A DNA stretch of 64,000 nucleotides from Pyrus communis (lineage: Eukaryota; Streptophyta; Magnoliopsida; Rosales; Rosaceae): the NCBI RefSeq assembly GCF_963583255.1, contig NC_084807.1, positions 27,912,381 to 27,976,380 of the forward strand, given 5' to 3'. Shown one piece after another: positions 1 through 14,519 of this stretch. Below the pieces are notes generated by a model that saw only the letters and a program-made list of their open reading frames with translations, did no database searches and had not been told where the DNA came from. A program made the position numbers and the translations under genes. Positions within the stretch are counted from its first letter, which is position 1, and each line of letters starts with the position of its first letter.

Positions 1-696
1 CTCACAATCGCTGCTGTGAAGTCCTCAACTTGGAATCTGTTGATTTATACAGAATATGTAGCATTCACCTTGACAATAATCACCGAAAATATATAGATTC
101 GATAAACTTGAGTACCTGTCACTCACTAGCCTCTTCACTGCCGCGCAAGTATTATCGGACAGAATGCCATGATAAACAACTCCATAGTCCCCCTTGTCAA
201 TCAGATTTTGTTTGGAATGTCCATTCGCGGCAACCTCAAGCTCCTTGAGACTAAACTTGTTGCCCCCCCACCCCCCTCCCCCCCCCCCCCCCCCCAACAC
301 ATCCTTAACCATTTGCGAGCGCACAGAAACCGGTCCCAACTCCATCACATTACCATTTCGGATTCTCCCACTAGCCTTATTGCATGACAACTGATCGGAA
401 ATCACACGCCCGTGCTGCTGCAGCTTCCCGCTGTTCATCTCAATCTCAGACATGTTTAGGGAGAGCAGCCTCTGCTCCAGGGACGAATTACAATAAACTT
501 TGTGTGTGGTTTTGGAAACAATGGGATTGGGGAAACGAAAGTTGGATTTGGAGGGTTTTCGTCGACAGTAATAACTGTGAATAGAGTGATTAGAGTGATA
601 ACTGTGAATAGAGCTATGAAGATGACAAGCAAATCCCATAATTTGACTCCGCAAAATAAGGTAAAATAATATGAAATGGTGAAAAATATGTAACAA
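1..696 (-). pseudogene. receptor-like Ser/Thr kinase, 5' part, probably frameshifted
   Basis: The minus-strand reading frame from 696 encodes a basic juxtamembrane region, then FSLKELEVAANG and a kinase N-lobe (KGDYGVVYHG loop, AAVKRL with the ATP-anchoring Lys). This resembles the At1g01540-type receptor-like kinases. An intron fits 115-37 (AG|GT, then CAG), and the next exon, 36 to the edge, continues as FQVEDFTAAIVR, the family's EFKVEVEAIGRV segment. The GQAEKE stretch normally before it is missing. The expected membrane anchor (KLWDLLVIFIALFTV) lies in a different frame, upstream of about 570, than the RRKPSKSNFRF segment that should follow it, so a frameshift is likely. The first Gly of the GxGxxG loop is Asp. 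A poly-C tract (263-295) is read as a run of eight Gly. I favour a decayed gene; the catalytic lobe lies outside the window. Confidence 0.6.
263..295. repeat. poly-C homopolymer inside kinase-like exon
   Basis: The 33 bases are almost all C (interrupted by one A and one T). On the minus strand they encode the poly-Gly run before the kinase domain. Such tracts slip easily in replication and sequencing, so the local frame could be an assembly or biological artefact. Confidence 0.9.
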
Positions 697-1054
697 ATGG
701 TATAGGAATGACTTAGGTATTTATAGGAAAAAAAATTCAAATTCCAATGATAACCCGACGATAGTATGAGGTTGCTAGCTGGCGTCATGCTGATGTCAGA
801 TAGCCGTTGGCATTCAAATGGAATGAGCTGGAGGGCTGGCAAAATGTCAAGCTTGACATTCTGACGCTAGAGGGATAGGTTAGTTGGCTGGTTGGAAATG
901 GCTAGCCTGCTAGCTTAATTTGCGGGTTTTGGTTTGGTGGAGCCCACAAACCCTTTGGCCTAATTTTCTGTTAAATATGATTTTCATGTCATTCCGAGTT
1001 ATTTTTAGTCTATGACATTTTGACCGAGTTGGTTGGAAATGGCCTTAGATCTTA
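697..1054. other. intergenic, upstream of kinase-like gene
   Basis: I see no gene here. The stretch has short imperfect repeats of the gttggctggttggaaatggc type (about 880-905 and 1027-1043) but no clear TATA or terminator. Confidence 0.5.
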
Positions 1055-1671
1055 TGGCGCGTTTACTAATCCGTAATCAAATTGAGAGGAATTGGATTAA
1101 GAGGGAATTGGATTGAGGAGGAATTGAAATGAGGTGGAATCAGAATCAAATTTCTGTTGAAGTTGTTTACTGAAACTCTATGGAATCGGAGTAGGAATGA
1201 TGTTGAGTCCATATAAGTTGTTTACTAATTCACTTCAATCGGAATAAAAACTAGGTTGATTACTATATTACCCTTATATAAATAAATTATTTTCATACTA
1301 ATTAATTAAATTAAATTCTTAATTAAATTTATATAATAAAATTATCTATATATAAATATATAAATAGGTTTTATTTATTTATTAAAAATGACATAATGAG
1401 TGTCAAATGAAGGGCAATGTTGGGATAATAAGAAACAAGTGAGGGCATAATAGGAATAAAAGATGCATTCATGATTCCCTTACCTTCAAGGAACTCAAAT
1501 ACCTCACAAAACTAGAGAATCTTGTTCCTCCAATTTCAGGAATTGGATTCCTTGTTTCATGTGGGCTTCACCACTTTTTTTATTCCTTAATATTTAGTAA
1601 ACACCGAAATACTTCGTAATCGGAATTCAATTTCCTTTCCTTTTTCCGATTACCCTTACGTAAACGTGCCA
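1055..1671. mobile_element. MITE, PIF/Harbinger (Tourist) type
   Basis: The ends are inverted: TGGCGCGTTTACT at 1055 against TGGCACGTTTACG read in reverse from 1671. Both ends are flanked by TTA (1052-1054 and 1672-1674), the target duplication typical of PIF/Harbinger. The 617-bp interior is AT-rich with no transposase frame. It lies about 245 bp upstream of the HSP90 TATA box and about 70 bp upstream of the first heat-shock element. Confidence 0.75.
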
Positions 1672-1741
1672 TTAAATAAGTGGGAGAGCCCACGATGACG
1701 TCACATAATTTTCACGGGTAGAGAAGGTTGCCGAACGGAGC

Positions 1742-1822
1742 AGAACATTCTCGATTCGAATTGATTAAACCCGACCAAACGACGCCGTAATAGCCATTAA
1801 ACCCCTACGCTTCTTCCGGAAA
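1742..1822 (+). promoter_or_regulatory. heat-shock elements of HSP90 promoter
   Basis: nGAAn/nTTCn units are arranged on 5-bp steps: aGAAc aTTCt, a gap of one unit, then cGAAt (1742-1761). A second cluster gives cTTCc gGAAa at 1813-1822. These match the binding site of heat-shock factors, as expected for a heat-inducible HSP90. Further scattered GAA units at 1872-1894 are not in register. Confidence 0.65.
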
Positions 1823-1915
1823 CGACATCGTTTTGAACCCCAACCATACGCGGGAGAATATGCAAGTCGAGAGAAGAGTAGAAGCATCCAGAATCATGGT
1901 CATCGTCCTCGTCCT

Positions 1916-1923
1916 TATAAAAG
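1916..1923 (+). promoter_or_regulatory. TATA box of HSP90
   Basis: TATAAAAG lies about 150 bp upstream of the start codon, downstream of the heat-shock elements. A 5' UTR of roughly 120 bases follows. Confidence 0.75.
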
Positions 1924-1958
1924 CCTCCTCACTCCCCATCCCCTAATCCAGCAGATAA

Positions 1959-4832
<2,874 letters not shown>

Positions 4833-5996
4833 TGAGATTAGGTTTGAGTATGTGGATGTTTCGGGTATTTGTCGCGATCTTGTCGGTGGGAGGTTGTCGC
4901 CGTGGTGTGACAATCACCGTCTTTATTTTGTGTCTTCTGTTAGTTTTGAGTCTGTAAAAATAATGGTGGTGAATTCCGGATCTCTGTTATATATTTAATA
5001 TGAATTTGAGTCTCATATTTCATATTTATTGTGCAGGCGTACTGTTAACGTAGTGTTAATATGTATTTGTCGAATTGATTTGAGTAATAATTATTCAATT
5101 CGACAGTTAAAAATTAAGATTTGAGAAGATAAAAAATAAACTTGAGCGTCTGTTGAATCTTTCCATTTGAGAGTTAGAAATTTGACTTGAGCATCCGTTG
5201 AATTTTTCGATTTGAGAGTTAAAAATTTGATTCATTCTTCGATTTGAGAGTTTAAAATTTGATTCATTCAATTTGATTCAAGAAATAATAAAAAAATAGA
5301 GTATAAATATAAAAAATTAAGATAAGAAAAACTCGATTGTTAAAGATAATAAAAGTGTGAAAAGTAAAACAAGATGTTTACTACTCTTTAAAAATAAGGG
5401 TAGGAATTGTTAAAGATTGGGTAGAGTGAAAACTAAAATTGGGTGTTTTAACACTTGAAAAATAGGGGTGAAATTTAGATTAAAACCGAGCTTTTGGACA
5501 TCAGCTTACGCACAGATTTTACCAATCTGTAAGGATGCTGCCCGAGTTGCAAGGGCTTACGGCGCGATAATACGCATAAAGAAACCCGATATCATAGTAT
5601 ACAGAAATTCAAACACCCCACAGTTTCAAGAGGAATTCAAACAGGCACGCAAATACCGCACCAGCATCACATAGTCAACAACTAAAAACTTAAATACAAC
5701 AGGATGTACAAGATAAACTTGAACTATACAAAATTCCATTACCTTTATCTTGATATATACAACCACATCAGAATGCCATACCAGTTGACTTGCTTTGTGG
5801 TCGTTGAGCTTGCTACACATACAACGCGGTATCATGACAAGTCAATACCTAGATGAAACCTGATGCTTCTACTAATTGAGGTCTTCCCCAACAATTCATC
5901 TGCTGGATGCCAACACCGGGTGGGCAAAGATTAGATTCGAAATTCAAGCACTGCCAACGGGATGAGAAGAAAGCGTTGAAGTTCCAGAACAACCAC
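4833..5996. other. intergenic between convergent HSP90 and RVE6-like genes
   Basis: This holds the HSP90 3' UTR (to about 5000) and the 3' UTR of the minus-strand gene (about 5700-5996). At 5140-5265 there is a degenerate short tandem repeat built on atttgagagttaaaaatttg. No other gene is visible. Confidence 0.6.
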
Positions 5997-8952
5997 TTAA
6001 GCAACTTTCTCATGTTGATCGTCGCAAAGGGTTTTAGTTGCATCACTGAGATTCCCTGTATCCGCATCCATCTTGTAGGATGAAAGCAACTGTCTCTGGA
6101 TCCAATTTAAAAGTTCATCAATATACTTGCTTTTACGACATCATCAACTAAACAAACTATAGCTAAGAGCGAATCAGAGGTTAGTGAAATGGAAACTTAC
6201 ATGATCCTCAAATTCGGGATTGGTCAAATTCATGGACAGGTTTCTCATCAACAGTAACACCTGAAGAGGAGTGAAAGAATAATAATAAGATCACAACCAT
6301 GTCATTATCAATTACAAAAAAAATTGGAAACCTTTACGAGGCAGTAATAATGCTCAAGATTAAGCGGTAACTTCTTCACGAACACTAGTTTAGATAACAA
6401 ACAAATATATAGACTACAATCATAACTTAAAACTGATGGCACGTGAGGTCATAAAGGAGAAAAGAGTACCGTTTCAACATCTATCGGATCCATCTTCTTC
6501 AGATTCTGAAGATGACCTGTAACATTAGGGTCAAAGACGCTGCCAATGAATCCGTATACTTGAGTAAAGTCGGGAAGAACTGCAAGAAACAATTAGGTAT
6601 TAAATTCATGGAAGAAAGCTTTTTTCTAGCTATAAATTACAATCAATATCTCAGGCCACAACACAAAACAGGTGACATACAAATTCAAAAGTTGCAAGTG
6701 TGCCTTGCTAATACAAATCCAGATTCTTTACTGGTTCGAATTGTGACATGCCGTGTGTAGACTTATCCAGATAAGAAAGAGAGTACATAAATAGTGCAAT
6801 TCCTCATGTATGACACATACCCTATGCTCAACAAAAATGGAAATCAAGGCAATGATGACAAAGACATGAATTTTTCCACTGTTTACAACAGAACAAATGA
6901 AGGAAAAGTGCATATGGCTGTGTTTACCTCCTAAAAGTTTTGATATGTTGAGTACCCAATTACATGTCAAAACAGAAAACCCATGTGCACATACAAGAAC
7001 GAAATTCCATGTTCTTGCCACAATTCATCCCACCTCAAGGTGAAAAGGAGTTCAAATTCAATATCAAAGAATTAGAATCATTATGTGACTATACTTGTCG
7101 GGTGAGAAAAAAATGCAAGCAGGAAGACTGAAACCTCACCTCTCAATGCATGGCTATGGTTCACTTGATCAGTTGTTCCACCAACTGGTTGAGCTTTGGG
7201 GGTGCTTTCTGTGGTACTGCAACTGTTGTTTGGCACAGTTGGCCCTGAAACAACTACAACATGAAAAAGAGATGCAATTAAATCATCAAGTTTGCAAACA
7301 ACAACATTATTAAAGACTGAGAACAAGTCATTGTGATGAATATTTAACTTATTTAATAGTCGCACCTTTGGATTCATGAGATGGATTGGCTGTTTGCACA
7401 GAACCATTAGGCCAGGAAGGGGCCACAGGGCCGGGGATGGGACTCATAAGCATTGATGATGAATCTGGCCTTTGATTAAACCCAGATTCAAGTAAAGCAG
7501 ATGAAGACTGACAGGACCAAGATACCGGCGGAAGTGCCAGAGCTGGAAAACAAAGCACATATGAGTAAGGGTTGAATGACTTTGTCATATGAAAAATATG
7601 ATTCACAAAACTGAAACTATCCTTACCATTTTTTGAAGCTTTTTGAGGATACGGGTGAGCAGCTTTCCTTTTTGGCCTAGGGGGAGGTAGATGCTCGCTC
7701 GTCCCATTCTTTTGAACCTTCAGAAAATACTTCTGTGCATGACTACGTATCTGAGAAAGGAATCCTTCTTATGAGTAAGGGAATTCATTATTTTCTAATC
7801 TATAAATTTGTAGATGTAAGACTAAACCAAAAGCATAAGTTGGTTATAGTTGGAACTCAAGCAGTTATTCCTCTTTGCATCCAAAACTATAGAATGACTA
7901 AAGAAAATTAACCTGTATGACCGTCTTTGACCCAATGAAAGCTTCAATCTTTTTCCAATCGCGATCGAAGCTGAATACAACAGAGGGAACATGAACAAAA
8001 TTAGGGAAACACCCCAAAATTTATAACAAAATTGACTTAAACTCAAATGGGCTCAGCATCATAACAAATAATAATCCAAATTATTGTTGAGAAAATGAAT
8101 TGCCACTAAAATCCTACTCTTTTCCCAAATTATTATTAAGAAGTTTAATGAGAAAACTTCTCTATTTTCTTTCTTTCCTACTAAAATCCTACTCTTTTTC
8201 CTCTAAAGCCGTCTCTTTCTCAACAACCAAACAAGTCCTTACAAATTTTAAAACACAAACCCCCAAAATTTATACCATTTCTTTTTCCACATTTTAAAAC
8301 CCTATTCAACACTAAATCCTACCACATTCCTGATTCCTGAAACTTCTCGTTTTTTCTTCCTTCCCTAAATTTTCTCAGCAACCAAACAAATCATACAAAT
8401 TTTCGAAACACAACAAAAACTCTATCATTCCTTTTCCCACATTTTAAAATCAATTTAAAACTAAAAATCTTACTCCTTTTCCACAATTTTCTCCCTTTTA
8501 TTTCATTCCTAAATTCTCTCAGCAACCAAACAAATCCTTACAAAATTCAACACACACATAACATCTACACCGTTTATTTCACCACATTTCAAAACCCAAT
8601 TCAGAACTACAACTCCCCCCGCACCCCAGAAATTCATACACGCAGAATTGAAGAATTTAGAGAAATGTGAAGCTAATTAAAAGCATAAAATAATAATAAA
8701 AATGAAGAGAAATGACAATTACAGTTGGAGGGCTTCGAGGAACTTGTCGTGCTCCGGCTCACTCCAGCTCTCTCTGGACTTGGTAATTGTGTAGGGCTTC
8801 CGAATCTTCTTGCTCAGATCCTCCGCCGAAGACGACGTCGTCGACGTCGTCGCAGTGACCGAGGCGAACGGCCCGAGTCCGGGCAACGGCATGCCGTTGT
8901 CGTTCGGATCCAAGTACAAGCCCTCTGGCGGGTTCGGGTTTTTGGATACCAT
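5997..8952 (-). CDS. RVE6: REVEILLE6-like MYB transcription factor (LHY/CCA1-like clade)
   Basis: Single-MYB transcription factor of the SHAQKYF class. The LCL clade (RVE4/6/8) activates evening-phased clock genes through evening elements. Eight exons on the minus strand: 8952-8723, 7970-7913, 7750-7627, 7542-7366, 7244-7140, 6579-6470, 6260-6201 and 6095-5997, giving 320 residues. The MYB domain spans roughly residues 50-110: [35 protein letters not shown], then [34 protein letters not shown] follows. The conserved C-terminal LCL region reads [32 protein letters not shown] and [10 protein letters not shown]. The N-terminus (MVSKNPNP, then [14 protein letters not shown]) is closer to RVE6 than RVE8. 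Large introns 1 and 5 carry simple repeats. No key residue is missing. Confidence 0.93.
8208..8625. repeat. degenerate tandem repeat in intron 1 of RVE6-like gene
   Basis: The motif ctcagcaaccaaacaaatc followed by an A/C-rich tail and cccacattttaaaa recurs near 8219, 8376 and 8517. That gives about three units with a 140-155 bp period. It lies wholly within intron 1 (8722-7971). Confidence 0.7.
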
Positions 8953-9657
8953 AAATTGCGGAAGAGTCGGATTCCCTTTCTTATTTTTCTTTTTATTGAA
9001 AGAGCGAAAGGAACTGCGGCTCTTCCGGAGGCGGCGGAAATTTTATATAAGGACATGGGGATTGTTCCACGCGGCGGAGATTTTGGGGTGTGCAGAGCTG
9101 GCCAATAGTTGCTTGCCACGTTTAAGGGTCCCGTGGCATTGACTGATTTGTTTTTTTTTAATTGATGATGCAAGGAAATTTTGAGTGAATTAGGAATTAT
9201 CTTAAGATTGAGATTTTATATAGATTCTTTGTCCTCTTATATTTTTAGCACTATATTTTATAATAGCATATAAATTGATGTTAAATTAGGAAGTGACATA
9301 AAGTTTATGAAGAGTCACATTTTGAAAAAATCACCTTAGTTTTTTCAAATTTGGAAACAAGCTAATAACGGTTTAGTTAGATGGTTAAAGACTTTAGCTT
9401 CATTTTAAAGATTTCTTGAAAATCCCTCTTAATTCTTGACCATCGAAACGCATGAACAGATGTCGAAATAGAATTAAGAAACATGCCTAATTAGTGACCA
9501 AGCTACGAAGAGGACATGAGGTAAGTAGAGCACCTCACAAAAGGAGGACGACATGATGAACATGGCTGGCAAATTGGTTTTGATCATTCAATCATAATTC
9601 AATTGACATTAGTTAAGCGTAGCGAAACCAAAGCAACGATCTTTTTTTTTTTTTTTT
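8953..9657. other. promoter and upstream region of RVE6-like gene
   Basis: The 5' UTR and promoter of the minus-strand gene lie here. I saw no perfect evening element (AAAATATCT) or G-box. A 16-base T run is at 9642-9657. Nothing else is recognisable. Confidence 0.5.
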
Positions 9658-9808
9658 ATTGTATAATCTACAGTAAAATAGAGGGGGTGGGTTTAGCCTA
9701 ACAATGAGTTAATAATAATATGGTTCGAATTCTTCTTTGATGAGAATCGAACCTAAAACCTCTCAATTATAAATAAATAAGAATATCACTATATTGTAAT
9801 ACTAAATG
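9658..9808 (-). mobile_element. tRNA-derived SINE, copy 1
   Basis: Read on the minus strand, a tRNA-like head (TAGTATTACAATATAGTG, A-box like) precedes GGTTCGATTCTC (9753-9742), a good RNA polymerase III B-box. An AT-rich tail ends in an A-run (the T run at 9642-9657). A second copy of the same sequence is at 18206-18352. No coding capacity. Confidence 0.65.
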
Positions 9809-11308
9809 ACATCAACGATCTTAAATTTATGAAAAAAAATTTTACACATATTTTATTTTAATCGTTGAATTGAAAAAAAATAATAAAAAATCAAATATAA
9901 AGGCACGCAAAAGATTTTTAAAAAAAAAACGCAGAAATCACTCCCATCAAAAAACAGAACTTTGTTCCCATCCACCAAAATTAATTTTATACGTTGGGTC
10001 GTGGTAACGGTGGACTTGTGTGAGCCAAGAACTAGTACTTCATCACCTCTCAATTTTTACCAGCCAACCAACACTCAAAAGGACAACAGAAGAGTGTGGA
10101 TCGTGGAGAAAATGATTTGATTTGATTAGGGTTTGCAAATTAGGGACCCGAATGATGCAGACACATGGTCTTTAGACTGGAAAAATCTATGGTCCATTCC
10201 CTCTCCATGTATTATTTGAATGAATGGCCGCACACTAGGCCACATGATATTTCCATCACCTTTGCTTTTCATGCCACTTTGTTTAATCATTTTTTCTTTT
10301 TGTAACCTTTAGCAATTTTTCTTTTATAGAATGATTCAAAAACATTTGGTTAATTTTGATATAAAAATAAATAAAAAAATTTACAAATGTCTCAATCCGA
10401 AACGCTATCGCAATCTTACAAAAATTACTTTGTAGTGTGACGAGTAACCAACCAACGTTGTTTGGGGTCTAAAATGGTGTCATCCTCATTATCCTCTTCC
10501 TCAAACATAAATCTCATGCTTCTCTAACTTTCTTCCTCTCTCTCCCTCCACTGATCCCAGACCAAAGTCCTCCTCAAAGCTCACAAGCAACGGATTGCCG
10601 AACTTCATAGGAGCCACTAGCTTCAAATCAACCCTGATGAAAAAAATTAAAGTAAAAACATTGGATAGGTCCTTGAGCCTATGAAAAATCTTGAAAATCA
10701 CAAGCATAACATTAAACTTTTATGCGTAAAAAAAATGTCAGGATGGGCCTAGGACCATCTTGGTCCATTCAGAGCTATGCCTCTGTAAATCTATACAACG
10801 GTAAAATCTTGCATATAACTTGTACCTCTTATTTTTTTGCTGAAATTGGCATATGAAATGTGATGTTTACATTATGAAGTGGCTTTGTAGCTGGTTTTTT
10901 AAACGAGGATAAATCTTTGCCTCCTATTTTACATCTTCGATAAAGTTCGAAGTTGGTGTACATATCTAAGAGCAAAGAAAGTAAAATCTCAATCGCACAA
11001 ATCGGCTATGCAGCCCTGCAAACATGTCTATGCACTTGAGGCACGTGTGGCCGTGTATAAACATCTTATTTTATGATAAAAGGTTGTCAATCGTAACTGG
11101 ACTAGTGTCGCATTGAAATATTTTCTTTAAACAAAAATTAAATAAGAAATAAAATCAGTGCACATGTGCAAACAAATAGTTAATTGGAAGTTTCAAAGTT
11201 CAAAATATAATTAGGATCTACATTAATATTAGGATAAGAATAAAACACGTATAAAAAATAAGGTATTTGTGAATCGAATCTTCTGGTCAACAGCAAGCTT
11301 TTATTAAT
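9809..11308. other. intergenic, no gene seen
   Basis: AT-rich sequence with only short spurious frames. I recognise no domain, promoter or structured repeat in it. Confidence 0.4.
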
Positions 11309-11466
11309 CAAGTACTAGCCGATGAGCACACACTCTGTGTGTGTGAATAATTTTATTTTATTTTATTAAGAAGTGTGATTAGTTTTTAAAATTTTAAAAA
11401 GAGTATAAAAAAATGATGGTGTGACAATTTCTCTTAATAAGTGCACATTTTATCTTAATATTGCAT

Positions 11467-11635
11467 AATTACTGTTTTGTCCTCCTTATGTAAATATTGT
11501 GTATCAAAAGTGAAAGTAAAATAGGAAAAATAGGGATATGATTGTCATTTTCTCAAAAGATACAAAATTACTGTTTTGCCCTCATTATGTAAACATTGTG
11601 TATCAAAAGTGAGGGCAAAATAGGAAAAAAAAGGC
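11467..11635. repeat. tandem duplication, about 99-bp period
   Basis: The block aattactgttttgtcctc, then tatgtaaatattgtgtatca and aaagtaaaataggaaaa at 11467 is repeated from 11566 with few changes. Confidence 0.75.
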
Positions 11636-11667
11636 AAAAAGTTGACAATGAGGGTTCTCTTAATAAT

Positions 11668-11965
11668 AGTACTAGCATTTGCCTACACACTTTGTATGTA
11701 TGAACATATTTTTTTAGAAAATGAGAAGGAGAGAGGGAGAGAGAGAACGTGGAGGGAGTGAGAGGTTTTTTTTTTTGAGTTTTTTTTTTTTTTTAATATT
11801 GGAGGTATTTGAACTTCACCTAGAGGTGAGGTTTCAATAAAAAAACAGTAAAATTTAGACCTGTGAAATTACATTATTGCCCATAATTTTTTTGTGTGTG
11901 ATAGAAGACTAAGTAGTATTTTCACCACCTTTTAGTTGATAAAAAGAGTTTCATTAATTAATATA
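11668..11965. repeat. dispersed repeat, copy A
   Basis: This stretch, starting at gcatttgcctacacac, matches 56937-57200 almost throughout: the gagaaggagagagggagag tract, the ggacctgtgaaattac block and the ttagttga end. A partial head occurs at 11309 and a partial tail at 34330-34440. It has no coding capacity and no obvious terminal inverted repeats. Confidence 0.7.
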
Positions 11966-12416
11966 GAAGATTAGAAATGGTATCAAATTATATGTTTTTC
12001 ATATTTAAGCAAGTTTTGCTGGTAGAAAGTTGGGGTATTATCAAGGCCCAATATTAAAAGAAAATAGCCCAATCCGTTTACAAAATCCAGCTTCATCTCG
12101 CAAGTGTAATAAATTCTTAAAGGCAACTAACGGTCCAGCTGGTGGCTTCACACAGCAATCCACTTTTTTTAGAGTTAGAGCAACTCCAGCGTTGGAGCCC
12201 TCCCCCTAGCAATACACTATTCAATCCACATAATGAACAGTAACTACCCTTAATGAACAGTAAATAGCCCTGGCAATAGAATTTGCATCTCCACCGTTAC
12301 ACTTCAATAGCCCTGGCAATAGGCAATAAAATATTAGTATTTTTTTTATTTATAAAGTAATACAAAATAATTTTAATTGTAATATCGGATAAGATTTTTA
12401 ATCGTTCTCGTTGCGC

Positions 12417-13578
12417 CACGTGTCATTATCCGAAGTATTATTAAATAATACAAAATATTACAAAATAATACAATTATTGGTGATGGATTTCTGATAAGAT
12501 TATTAACCAATCACGTCGCGCCACGTGTCATAATCGGTTCACAATCTTTGAGGATAGATTTCCATCAGATTTTTAACGAATGACGGCATGCCACGTGTCA
12601 TAATCTGTTTACAATCTTTGAGGATAGATTTCCATCAGATTTGTAACGAATGACGGGATGCCACGTGGCATTATGCACAACCTAATCCTTTCTGAATCCT
12701 CTATATAATCCACCATCCATCCTCACAAATCTCACACCAAAATTCTCAAGCTCTTTATCATTATTCATAGTTTCTGCTTCCTTATTCACAAAAATCTGTA
12801 TCATTATTCATAGTTTCTGTTTCTTTCTTTCAATGTCTTCTTCTTCTTCCTCAAGGATGATGTGGGAATTCAATCAGGAAGAGGAAGAATTGTTTAACGA
12901 ATCAGAAGCAACATTCAATCACCAGGGGGTAAGAAATGAGAGGGAAGAGGATGAGGAGCGTCAAATGAGAGATGACAAAGTAAGAAGGGGCAGAGCTTCA
13001 CATTCCCGTCGAGTCATCCAAGCTGCGGCTCAGATCTGCAGGCCCAGCCGTTCCGGAAACCTTGATAGAAGCAGGCAACGACGAGGTATGGAACTATTGG
13101 ATGATTATTTCGTACCTGCACCAGTGGTCATTTTGTTGAAAAAAAATGGATTCAAACTTTGAGACAAAGAAAGGAATGTGATTGAAAGTAGTTGAAAAAA
13201 TATGAAATTGTTGTGTAAGGTAGATGATAATGAGAAGGTATTTATAGAAAAGTAAAAACAATTTTTTTTCAGATTTTTTTGAATTTTTTTGAATTTTTTA
13301 TTCAATTAATTAATCTCTGCCGTTGGATATAAAAAAAATTTGAATTCCAACGCTCCAGATTGTGCCACGTGGCACAACGGTAACTTTTCAGATTTTTAAA
13401 ACTATTTTTTCATTTATTTTTTTATTTATAAAGCATTTTAATATCCACCGTTGATCTCAGATCGAACGGTGGATATTAAATCTGACTTAATTTTTTTTTT
13501 TTTTACCGTTGAGATCTAACGGTCCACATTAAGTGGCCGTTAAGATCTAACGCACCGTGGGAAGCCACGTGGCTTCCC
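12417..13578. promoter_or_regulatory. cluster of six CACGTG G-boxes
   Basis: CACGTG occurs at 12417, 12522, 12592, 12662, 13366 and 13566. Two copies sit in long perfect palindromes: TGTGCCACGTGGCACA (13361-13376) and a 22-bp one at 13558-13579. bZIP and bHLH factors bind this core in plants. Whether these act on any gene is unknown. Confidence 0.6.
12833..13162 (+). pseudogene. N-terminal remnant of a transposon-encoded protein
   Basis: A 109-residue frame begins with a Ser run, then an acidic stretch (EFNQEEEELFNESEATFN), then RGRASHSRRVIQ and LLDDYFVPAP. This layout resembles the N-terminus of plant Harbinger (HARBI1-like) proteins, which go on to an RRRFRM block and a DDE nuclease. Here the frame ends after LLKKNGFKL and no catalytic part follows. 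It lies inside an element with Harbinger-type ends, which supports the reading. The family assignment is from memory of similar plant proteins and is tentative. Confidence 0.45.
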
Positions 13579-13873
13579 AACGGTCACTGACAAAACCTTT
13601 TTTTTCTGATTTTTCTGTCGGGACGCGCCCCCACGCGCGGGTGGGGTGCACGCGCCTGACACAAAAAAAATAAAATATTAGGCTGACGCCACCCTGGCGT
13701 CAGCATGACCTCATCCCCACCTCGGGCTCAAGGGCTGGCAATCCCTCACGGGCCCTTTGCTCAGGCCTCCCCCTTCCGCCGGGCTTCCTCACGCTGGAGG
13801 CCTGCCACCGGCCCTCGGGCCTTTGTTTTCCACACTGTCCCCCGAGCAATTTGCTACGGTGGGAATGCTCTTA

Positions 13874-14519
13874 AAAAGATTCAAAAAGACATTTCAGTCT
13901 TCTTCTGATCATCATCGTGTGATTCACGAGCACCAGGATCAAACTCGAAAGGTGTCGTGGAATAAGATTCGAAATTTGTTCTTAACCACTGAATCATCCC
14001 GAAATGATTAGTTTAATTTTCATATTTCAAAAAATAAACTTTTCTATCTGCTGCTTAAATTAAGCATGTTAATCTAGCTTGGGTTAACGCAATGAGAATC
14101 TTGAAAATAGAGGATCTACTAGTCTACTAGAGGCAGAAGTAGAAACCCAGCAAAAGATATAGGCTATTTAGAAGACACTATACCTTCCACCCATGTGACA
14201 CCAGAGACCTTAGCTTAATTACCGTTCACACTATGAGCGCCCCTACCATAAAAAGAAAACCTTCATGTCCGATTGGCCGTATACAATTTTAAAAATAGCC
14301 CATGGGACCACGGATGGGAACGGAAGAAAAGGCAGTGAAGTATAGCTCCTTTTTATAAAGAGGTAAGTGGTTTCATAGTCACATGATGCGATACATAAAG
14401 ACGTAGAAGGATTTTTGGGTGCGGACAATGGCCACTCATTAAATGAGTATGAAATTGACATGCATTAAGGTCGATTCAATGAAAAAAATGCCTTGAATTT
14501 GTCTTCCACATGGTTGGAG
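13874..14519. other. intergenic, no gene seen
   Basis: Only short spurious frames. No repeat or regulatory element recognised. Confidence 0.4.

Larger units (their letters stand above)
12178..13870 (+). mobile_element. PIF/Harbinger-type element with six G-boxes
   Basis: Terminal inverted repeats are GAGCAACTCCAGCGT at 12178 and GAGCATTCCCACCGT read in reverse from 13870. Both ends are flanked by TTA (12175-12177, 13871-13873), the PIF/Harbinger target duplication. The 1693-bp interior has a 70-bp direct repeat (12541 and 12611), a short gene remnant (12833-13162), perfect palindromes centred on CACGTG, and a GC-rich 3' part (13615-13860), including a TGACGCCA/TGGCGTCA hairpin near 13683. 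No full transposase is present, so it is non-autonomous. Confidence 0.8.
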
